DNA from: an uncultured Mycoplasmatota bacterium
GTDB taxonomy: Bacteria; Bacillota_I; Bacilli_A; RF39; UBA660
Direction of reading: 5' to 3'
Assembly: GCA_900546715.1 (NCBI GenBank)
Contig: UREA01000031.1
Span: forward strand, 1 to 14,140
DNA: 14,140 bases
This document shows, piece by piece, positions 1 through 5,653 of this stretch (position 1 is its first letter; the number at the start of each line of letters is the position of its first letter). The notes beneath the pieces were generated by a model. The model did no database searches, was not told where the DNA came from, and worked only from the letters and a program-made list of their open reading frames with translations. The translations under genes were made by a program, and so were the position numbers.

Positions 1-118
1 CTCATTACCACATTATCGGTCCCTGAAATTTTGATGGCAAATTGGAATAAATGTTACATATCTATTATAACTGCACATTTACTGATGATTTATCAGTATT
101 AGTTTTACATTAAAAATT

Positions 119-313
119 TTAATTTGATTTATAGTAAGTAATAGAACCAAATTCCCATTCTCCATTGGTATATTGAGGTTCTTGATATACTACATCATCA
201 TCATCAAAAGTAATATGTATTTCATTATTTGGTGTATCAACCACATTCCTATTTCTGTAAAGATCTCCACCAGGTATCATTACAGCAGTAAATGTACCAT
301 CATAACCATTCAT
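119..313 (-). CDS. small acidic protein, unknown function (64 aa)
   Basis: I do not recognise this protein. It has no signal peptide or membrane segment. It looks like a small soluble, beta-rich domain, acidic, with a run of four aspartates near the middle (DDDD) and a C-terminal part rich in Tyr, Trp and Gly. A longer frame starts at a GTG at 328, but that GTG lies inside the ribosome binding site AGGTGG (about 325-330). The ATG at 311-313, nine bases after that site, is the better start and begins MNGYDG. A TATAAT box lies just upstream at 340-345. The gene stands alone, ahead of about 118 bases of unassigned sequence at the window edge. That it is a real gene rests on the start signals and the open frame; no function is proposed. 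Confidence 0.55.
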   Translation of the reverse strand: MNGYDGTFTAVMIPGGDLYRNRNVVDTPNNEIHITFDDDDVVYQEPQYTNGEWEFGSITYYKSN

Positions 314-339
314 ATAAAAAATAACCACCTTTCATGATG

Positions 340-367
340 ATTATAAAATACTGTTGAAGAAGTAGAA
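340..367 (-). promoter_or_regulatory. putative sigma-70-type promoter for the small acidic protein
   Basis: On the minus strand a perfect TATAAT (340-345) lies about 16 bases from a poor -35 (TTCTAC, 362-367). The start point would fall near 333, leaving a leader of about 20 bases that holds the AGGTGG ribosome binding site. The -35 is weak, so the call rests mainly on the -10. Confidence 0.4.
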
Positions 368-394
368 CTACATCTTCACAACCTTAATGTTCTT

Positions 395-414
395 GTGTAC
401 CAATCGTGTACCAA
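395..414. repeat. short tandem repeat of GTGTACCAA
   Basis: Two identical copies of GTGTACCAA (395-403 and 406-414) lie 11 bases apart, about one helical turn. Each contains the palindrome GTAC. They sit about 30 bases upstream of the possible -35 of the small minus-strand gene, so they could be an operator. They could equally be a remnant of an older coding sequence. Confidence 0.4.
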
Positions 415-525
415 ATTAATAAATTCCATTAAATTTTTTTAAATTTTTAGAAAAAATAAAATATAAAAAGAAAATTAAAACAAATTAAAAATGAAGTGAT
501 AATACTAGAAAAAATGCATAATATA

Positions 526-534
526 TGATATAAT
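526..534 (+). promoter_or_regulatory. extended -10 promoter for the tRNA-like RNA
   Basis: TGATATAAT gives an extended -10 (TG-n-TATAAT), with the hexamer at 529-534. No good -35 is visible, as is common for extended -10 promoters. The expected start point is about 540-542, only a few bases before the first base of the tRNA-like sequence at 545, as is usual for short tRNA leaders. Confidence 0.6.
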
Positions 535-544
535 AACAACGAAA

Positions 545-619
545 GCGAGCAAATAGTAATTATATTGAAAAAACCTTGCCAAGGCTGAGACGGCAGTTCG
601 ATTCTGCTCACTTGCTCCA
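545..619 (+). tRNA. degenerate tRNA-Gly(GCC)-like RNA with encoded CCA
   Basis: The 75-base stretch lines up along its whole length with bacterial tRNA-Gly(GCC). It starts GCG, has the anticodon loop TTGCCAA, a full T-arm (GGCAG, TTCGATT, CTGCT), discriminator T and an encoded CCA at 617-619. Several parts are abnormal. The D-arm has only a weak, wobble-rich stem and lacks the invariant GG of the D-loop. Position 8 is A rather than T. The anticodon stem has two mismatches, and the last two acceptor pairs are mismatched. It nevertheless has its own extended -10 promoter and a strong terminator. It may be a specialised tRNA used outside translation, like the tRNA-Gly species that feed peptidoglycan bridges in staphylococci, or a decaying tRNA copy. 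Confidence 0.6.
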
Positions 620-629
620 GAAAAAAAAT

Positions 630-667
630 AACTTACGAACTTTAAAAGTTTGTAAGTTTTTATTTTT
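630..667. terminator. bidirectional intrinsic terminator
   Basis: An 11-bp stem (AACTTACGAAC at 630-640, GTTTGTAAGTT at 648-658, one G-T pair) is followed on the plus strand by a T-rich tract (657-667). On the minus strand it is followed by eight Ts (621-628). It can end the plus-strand tRNA-like transcript and the minus-strand nuclease transcript, whose stop codon is at 694. Confidence 0.85.
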
Positions 668-693
668 AAATTATTCATTTAATCTTTATAATA

Positions 694-1959
694 TTATTTA
701 CCTTTTAATAATTCATTGATATTATCTAATCTTACAAGATTTTGATTACTATAATATTCCGGCAAAACATTTTTAATCAATTCTATTAAATCTTCTATCT
801 CATCAACCCTATTATTAATACTATAATAGTAATAATTATTAGAATTTTCTGGAATACTCAATTTACCATATTTATCAATAGTATGATAGCTTTTAGTCTT
901 AGCATTTTCATATTCTTCTGGTGAATATATAAATTTATGTTCATTTACTTTATCTAACTGTTTATAATCAGTTATTTTTACTTTAGAAATTATATCTTTA
1001 AAAACTTGATAAATAAACTCACAATCAGTATAATAGCTATTATTTAATTTATTTCTTTCTTTAATATTTTGAGCAATTCTATTTATAGTATCAAATGTAT
1101 TAATATATTCTTTTTCTATTTTAATATCTGTACTATTCATCTTAGTTAAATTAACAAATAATATTTTCAGTAACTTTTGATAATTTTGAAAAAATGATTT
1201 TGATTCTTTTTCTGAAGTGTTTTCTAAAAATTCTTTAATAATGTTTTTATTATTATCCCATACTGCTATTGTGAGTTTTTTTCCCTCACTAGTTATTGGA
1301 ATATAATTAATATCTTTTTCTGTTCCATATAAACTAGAAAAACCAATAATATATTCATTTAAAGTAAGAGCTAAATTATTATTATCTGACCTATAACTAC
1401 AAGGCTCATATACATAATCAATTAAATCTTGATAAGTGATTTTTAAGTAATTTTCTTCACCTTTGAAAAATTCATCATAACCTAAACTTAAATATATATA
1501 TACCTTTTTATAATTTTTATATTTTTTATCAATATCTTCTTTATACTTATCACATTGTTCATGTTCAAAACTATAAAGTTTAGCCTCCAAGGCTATGAGA
1601 TAATCTTCCCCTTCGGCAGTAAATGTTATGATTAAATCAATTCGTCCACGAGGTAATTCTTTTTGAGTTATTACATTTATATTTGCTAAATCAACATTAG
1701 AAACACATAAATTTTTAATATATGGAAATTTTTTATCTATATCCTTGCTAGCGATTAATTCACAAAATAAATGCAATGGATTATCTTTCAAATTATAAGG
1801 ATTGTTTTCTCTTAATAATGATGCTAAAAAATTAGTATTAGCATCTTCAAAACGAAAAAAATCAATTTGTTCTAATATACTAGTTTTTTCATAATATTTG
1901 GCAAATTCTATCCATTCTTTACTATTTTTAAATTTAATTAATTCATTAAACAAGTTCAT
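694..1959 (-). CDS. PD-(D/E)XK nuclease superfamily protein (PDDEXK_4-like)
   Basis: This is a 421-residue soluble protein. The nuclease core is visible around residues 36-180: an early acidic motif (FRFEDANTNFLASLL, near 36-49), then GRIDLII with D108, then LEAK with E125 and K127, then E134-Q135 in a helix. This is the D...ExK order of PD-(D/E)XK enzymes and fits the PF14281-type family, which is uncharacterised in detail. The C-terminal half (about 215-421) is charged and helical, rich in Asn, Lys and Tyr, with no recognised domain. The ATG at 1957-1959 is preceded by AGAGGTG at good spacing. It overlaps the end of the upstream ATPase gene by 14 bases, so the two are probably co-translated. 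A terminator follows. DNA is the likely substrate, but the target and role (defence, repair or element maintenance) cannot be read from the sequence. Confidence 0.8.
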   Translation of the reverse strand: MNLFNELIKFKNSKEWIEFAKYYEKTSILEQIDFFRFEDANTNFLASLLRENNPYNLKDNPLHLFCELIASKDIDKKFPYIKNLCVSNVDLANINVITQKELPRGRIDLIITFTAEGEDYLIALEAKLYSFEHEQCDKYKEDIDKKYKNYKKVYIYLSLGYDEFFKGEENYLKITYQDLIDYVYEPCSYRSDNNNLALTLNEYIIGFSSLYGTEKDINYIPITSEGKKLTIAVWDNNKNIIKEFLENTSEKESKSFFQNYQKLLKILFVNLTKMNSTDIKIEKEYINTFDTINRIAQNIKERNKLNNSYYTDCEFIYQVFKDIISKVKITDYKQLDKVNEHKFIYSPEEYENAKTKSYHTIDKYGKLSIPENSNNYYYYSINNRVDEIEDLIELIKNVLPEYYSNQNLVRLDNINELLKGK

Positions 1960-2485
1960 TTATATACACCTCTTTTATAATACCATTATCATCTTTATAT
2001 AAAAATATTACTTTTTTATAATACTTACTAATTTCATTAATATGTAAATCGAGAATAGTAGGTTTCCTATCTTTCATCAAAGATAACTGAGAAACTAAAA
2101 TAATTGGTACATCTAATTTTACTGCAATGTCTTTTATTCTTTTAATTTTTTCTATAGTCTCCTTTTCTTTTGGAGTATCTTTTAACAAAATTAATTGCAA
2201 ATAATCAATTACAATTAAAGATAATCCATTATTCATTTGATTATACTTTTCACTAATAGAATCTATATCATCAATAGTTAAGACGTCTGCAATTTTCTTT
2301 ATAGAATCACTTACTAATCTTTTTTCTAATTGTTCTTTTGAACTTTCTAAACTAAAATATAATATTGGTTTATCACTTTTTTTAGCAATATCATTAGCTA
2401 TATTAATAACTAATGTTGTTTTTCCTAAACCAGGTCTACTAGCAATACAAAGGATTGTCCCCTTTTCTAATGTATCTATATTCAT
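1946..2485 (-). CDS. minimal DnaB/RadA-like RecA-fold ATPase
   Basis: The protein has 179 residues and matches only the C-terminal ATPase core of replicative helicase DnaB. It has Walker A (SRPGLGKTT, residues 16-24), the catalytic Glu motif (FSLESSKEQL, E47), Walker B (IVIDYLQLI, 91-99) and the VPIILVSQLS strand with Q133. The next segment (DLHINEISKYYKKVIFLYKD) aligns with the DnaB stretch that normally reads DLRESGSIEQDAD, but its conserved residues are gone. The protein ends before the usual KxRxG and arginine-finger region. There is no primase-binding N-terminal domain (DnaB is about 450 residues). The longer frame begins at a TTG at 2503 lying against the ribosome binding site GGAGGT. 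The ATG at 2483-2485 is the sensible start. It is directly followed by, and overlaps, the nuclease gene. It probably acts as a nucleotide-dependent DNA-binding partner of the nuclease, which is inference. Confidence 0.8.
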   Translation of the reverse strand: MNIDTLEKGTILCIASRPGLGKTTLVINIANDIAKKSDKPILYFSLESSKEQLEKRLVSDSIKKIADVLTIDDIDSISEKYNQMNNGLSLIVIDYLQLILLKDTPKEKETIEKIKRIKDIAVKLDVPIILVSQLSLMKDRKPTILDLHINEISKYYKKVIFLYKDDNGIIKEVYINELV

Positions 2486-2603
2486 TTTATCAATTACCTC
2501 CAATTAATTATATTTATTTATGTAAATATGAATAGCCCTCCTACACAGTTGCCAATATTATCAAATCCTAGATAATCCTTGGTAAGATCTAATACTAAAG
2601 GTA

Positions 2604-2945
2604 TTATTCAAAATAACTTTCATCTAATAAAGGTATAATATCAATACCAGGTTCTTCGTAAGGGTGAACACTCCTTAATTTTGTAAGTACTTCTTTTACC
2701 TTTCCAACATCACATATTACCTCTAATTTTTCTTCTTGGACAAATTCTAACTGATTAGATTTTCCAATAAAAGGATTAGCTTTTTCATAAGGTTTAAATG
2801 ATACTATACATATTATACTCATAGAGAAATGAGTATAATTTCAAATTACTCCTGCTCCAGCATCGCAAATTACATCTCTAACTTCTTCAACATTTTTAGT
2901 AGGTACACTAACAATTATTTTTACTTTATTTATATTAAAATTCAT
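2604..2945 (-). pseudogene. YqfO/NIF3-type ferredoxin-fold protein, interrupted by in-frame TGA
   Basis: Reading from an ATG at 2943-2945 with a good AGGAG site gives 34 residues (MNFNINKVKII to CDAGAGVI), then TGA at 2841-2843, then the same frame runs on to 2604 with clear homology. The parts are GAGVI-stop-NYTHFS, SFKPYEKANPFIG and VHPYEEPGIDIIPL, landmarks of the small YqfO/NIF3-type (CutA-like) domain of about 110 residues. The family usually has Gly where the stop is (GAGxIGNY), so one change from GGA to TGA explains it. The segment after NYTHFS also lacks the expected Cys and Gly residues, a sign of wider decay. An internal ATG at 2822 could give a 72-residue C-terminal piece, without a clear ribosome binding site. 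The gene follows the HD gene closely. TGA ends the gene at 7742, so routine decoding of TGA as an amino acid is unlikely. Confidence 0.7.
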
Positions 2946-2956
2946 ATATGCTCCTT

Positions 2957-3625
2957 CTAATTATTATCTCTAATATAATTTATTAAAAAAGTTCGCCATT
3001 TTAAAGCATCTTCCTCTTCAAATAAATTAAATAAAAAATCTACTACTATCTTTTGTCTTTTAATGGCTTCTTTTCTACCAGACTTTGTTAACATCATTTT
3101 TGGAAGTCTTAATATTTTTTCAAATATATGATTTACTCCACTAGCAGAACCCTTCTTATAATCATCAACAGTTAAATTTAGATTAGGGAATGTGTCTTTA
3201 TCAAAAAATGGTCTATTGTGCTCTTTACTATAAGCATAAGTTCTAAGAATACCTGATGCTCCTAGAGCATCACACATATCAGCATCTGATACAACTTTTG
3301 CTTCAATAGACTCTGGAGTAATACCTGAGATTCTTTTACTATAACCAATTGTAGAGATAGCTTTTAATATAATTTCTTTAGTATTATCATCTATATTACA
3401 TTTGATCATGATTTCTTTAGCATTAGCTAAATTTGTTTCCCCAAATAATTTGTAATCATCTACATCATGAAGCAATGCTATTAGAGTAACTATATCTTTA
3501 TTAGCGCTCTCATTATCTGCAAAAATACATGCTAATTTAACAACTCTATTTATATGCTCCATTCCATGACCAGAATTATCACTAGCAAGTAATTTTTCAA
3601 CCTCTTTATATACTTTATCAATCAT
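2957..3625 (-). CDS. HD-domain metal-dependent phosphohydrolase
   Basis: This is a 222-residue soluble protein with the HD-domain signature: GHGMEH with H24, ALLHDVDD with H53-D54, and VVSDADMCDALG with D114 and D116. These are the His/Asp metal ligands of HD phosphohydrolases, and the layout resembles the small YedJ-like group. The substrate (a nucleotide, cyclic nucleotide or other phosphate ester) cannot be read from the motifs. The C-terminal third (about 145-222) is helical and basic. A longer frame could start at a TTG at 3640. I chose the ATG at 3623-3625, which overlaps the stop of the upstream small protein by 8 bases (ATGATTGA) and lacks its own clear ribosome binding site, as expected for translational coupling. 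It is the last intact gene of the block starting with the AAA+ ATPase. Confidence 0.85.
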   Translation of the reverse strand: MIDKVYKEVEKLLASDNSGHGMEHINRVVKLACIFADNESANKDIVTLIALLHDVDDYKLFGETNLANAKEIMIKCNIDDNTKEIILKAISTIGYSKRISGITPESIEAKVVSDADMCDALGASGILRTYAYSKEHNRPFFDKDTFPNLNLTVDDYKKGSASGVNHIFEKILRLPKMMLTKSGRKEAIKRQKIVVDFLFNLFEEEDALKWRTFLINYIRDNN

Positions 3626-3917
3626 ATAATACTGATTCAATAGCTATATAATCATCATTAATATCCCCAACTATTTCAGAAATATTAAATTTAGAAAATT
3701 TATTAGCTAAATATTCTTTAGTTTTAAAAAACATACCAATTTCATTTATTAATAAATCATCAATTACTTGAATATTTAATTCTTGTAAATATTTTATTAC
3801 TTCTAAACAATTAACTTGATCACATTCTAAATCATATAATATATCTTCAGAATTATTATTAATCATTTTTAATATAGTAATATCACTTATTCCCATATCT
3901 TTTAAAAATTGTAACAT
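3618..3917 (-). CDS. small helical-repeat protein, mTERF-like pattern (99 aa)
   Basis: This 99-residue, almost all-helical protein matches no family I can name with confidence. Its pattern recalls mTERF-type alpha-solenoid repeats: a helix pair ending in ILYDLE, a second helix EVIKYLQELNI, then DDLLINEIGMFF and a similar closing helix. Very similar segments occur in the 578-residue protein encoded just upstream, so the two may share a fold or bind each other. The ATG at 3915-3917 overlaps the stop of that gene as TAATG, with GAGGGG upstream. Its own stop is TGA at 3618-3620, followed immediately by TAA. The overlap with the HD gene downstream indicates one polycistronic message. Confidence 0.7.
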   Translation of the reverse strand: MLQFLKDMGISDITILKMINNNSEDILYDLECDQVNCLEVIKYLQELNIQVIDDLLINEIGMFFKTKEYLANKFSKFNISEIVGDINDDYIAIESVLYD

Positions 3918-5653
3918 TATCTACCCCTCTTTTCTAAAACTTTTTTAGCACAATCAAATACTAAATTAAATTCTTCTTCATTTAAAATACTATTTTTTGT
4001 TAAGGCATACATTAAAGCTTCAAGTTTACCACCTTGTCCATGACGAATTAACAATTCATAATTTCTTAAAACTTTATTTCTAGAAATAATTACTCCATTA
4101 AAATTATATCTTAAATCATCTATCTTATAATTTTCTTCTAAAAACTTAATTAATTCATCATTTAGGGCATTAGTCATATTATAATCAAATGTATCTTTTT
4201 CTATTAATAATCCATAATCTGTAGAAAACTCGGGAATATATTGTTTAACTACTTCACTACCATTGGTAAAATCTATTCCATAACCTTTTTCACTTTCTAC
4301 AGTAATTCTTTTTGGTAATAAAATGCTCTTTTTAGTTTTTCTAAATACTTGTTCATTTTCCTCTTTAGCTTTATATAAACGATAAAACATTGGAGAATTA
4401 GTAGCTCTAACTAACATTGATGGATTACTACAAGCATATTCATAACCTCCAAGTTCAATAAACATATCCATTGTCTCTAAATTAGTTGTAACTTTAAAAG
4501 CACTTGGAGAATTCAAATAAGATTCCTTAGGAATAACATAAAAATCAAAATCTCTGACACATCTTTTAAGTCTATTAGGATTCATTCGCATTACTTCTTC
4601 ACAACTATCAATAATTTTTAAAACATTAGCCCCTAAAGATTCTAGATAATCATGATTAATAACAAAGTTTTCATAGCGTCCGCCATTATTTTGACCATCA
4701 CCACTAGAACCCCCTGATTTTTTATATCTTCTAAAAGCTCTTTTTCGATTAATAAATATTTCTTGAGCACATAAAACATTTTCAAATACTTCATTTAATG
4801 TTTCACTAGATTCATTAACAATCATATCTCTTTTTAATAATTCAATAATTGTTGATACATTTTCTTTATTACTATGAATTAATATATTACAAAATTGTTT
4901 TTGAAATCTCTTAATATTAACAAATATATTATTATCTTCTAACAATTTAAATATTGCATCCATATTTTCTAAAGTTCCGTATCTATATAATAAATTTCTA
5001 GTTTCTTCTTTAATTAAATCAATATTATAGCCATAACTACTAAATAAAGCTTCAACTAAATTACTATCTATATTAGTTTCCTGTGCTATTTCTAATTCTT
5101 CATCTGGAATTTCTTCTAATTCTAATTCATCAACTTTTGATATATTTATTATCGATAATGTACACAGTTCTCCAATTAATTTATTAACCTCAGAAATATC
5201 TATATATTTATTTAATATTTCAACTAAAATTCTTAAATCTTCACTACTTATATAACTGCCATTATATATTTCTCTAACACTTTCCTCTAAATTTTCTAGT
5301 TTCTTTATTTCCTTATGTAATTTATCTATTTCTTGTTTTTGTTCTTGATATATTTTTTCTATTTTTTCTAAAACACTACTTATTATATTTTTAATTCTTT
5401 CTAATTCATTATCAGTTATTAAGAAAAATTCTAAACCTAAAGCTTGTTTTAAATACTCTAGATTATCATGTTCAAATTCCGTTATATAATCTTTTATATC
5501 TTCCATATTAAAATTAAGTAGAGATTGCGGATTATTTAAAATATCTTTTAAATTACTTATTTTAACTTCTAAATCTAAAATAGTTGCAGTATTAATTCTT
5601 TCTTCAATTGCTTGTTTTTCTTCTCTAAATGCTCTAGTTATTAATTCATTCAT
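3917..5653 (-). CDS. large helical protein with coiled coil and internal repeats, unknown function (578 aa)
   Basis: I do not recognise a family. Residues about 84-125 look like a coiled coil (IEKIYQEQKQEIDKLHKE). An acidic stretch follows at about 174-192. Residues 200-300 hold two related helical units, LLYRYGTLENMDAIFKLLED (221-240) and ILIHSNKENVSTIIELLKRD (257-276). A Gly/Ser-rich linker at 313-325 separates these from a C-terminal half (about 330-578) with another related unit near 385-404 and a conserved-looking core around LKIIDSCEEVMRMNP. The repeat spacing resembles mTERF-like solenoids, which bind nucleic acid, but this is inference. There is no signal peptide or membrane segment, and the tail is basic (KKVLEKRGR). 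The ATG overlaps the upstream stop (TAATG), with GGTGG upstream. The position inside the ClpX-like ATPase block suggests a structural or adaptor role. Confidence 0.7.
   Translation of the reverse strand: MNELITRAFREEKQAIEERINTATILDLEVKISNLKDILNNPQSLLNFNMEDIKDYITEFEHDNLEYLKQALGLEFFLITDNELERIKNIISSVLEKIEKIYQEQKQEIDKLHKEIKKLENLEESVREIYNGSYISSEDLRILVEILNKYIDISEVNKLIGELCTLSIINISKVDELELEEIPDEELEIAQETNIDSNLVEALFSSYGYNIDLIKEETRNLLYRYGTLENMDAIFKLLEDNNIFVNIKRFQKQFCNILIHSNKENVSTIIELLKRDMIVNESSETLNEVFENVLCAQEIFINRKRAFRRYKKSGGSSGDGQNNGGRYENFVINHDYLESLGANVLKIIDSCEEVMRMNPNRLKRCVRDFDFYVIPKESYLNSPSAFKVTTNLETMDMFIELGGYEYACSNPSMLVRATNSPMFYRLYKAKEENEQVFRKTKKSILLPKRITVESEKGYGIDFTNGSEVVKQYIPEFSTDYGLLIEKDTFDYNMTNALNDELIKFLEENYKIDDLRYNFNGVIISRNKVLRNYELLIRHGQGGKLEALMYALTKNSILNEEEFNLVFDCAKKVLEKRGR

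Noticed and set aside
1..118. Open plus-strand frame from the window edge to a TAG at 100-102, and a 7-bp hairpin at 80-98
   Set aside because: The 33 codons match nothing I can name and the hairpin has no T tract after it. The sequence could be the end of a mobile element, but nothing in it proves that.
395..414. GTGTACCAA tandem repeat as the tail of an integrase gene or an attachment site beside the tRNA-like sequence
   Set aside because: No integrase, no matching copy of the tRNA 3' end elsewhere in the window, and no coding frame supports it. I kept it only as a repeat.
2519..2600. Minus-strand frame ending in GNCVGGLFIFT between the YqfO-type remnant and the ATPase gene
   Set aside because: It is short, has no start signal, and resembles no protein I know. 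It may be remnant coding sequence but cannot be supported.
3618..3620. TGA followed directly by TAA as evidence that TGA is recoded in this organism
   Set aside because: The gene at 7742 ends with TGA just ahead of a properly spaced start, and Trp is encoded by TGG (for example in the GNAT segment), so the standard code fits.
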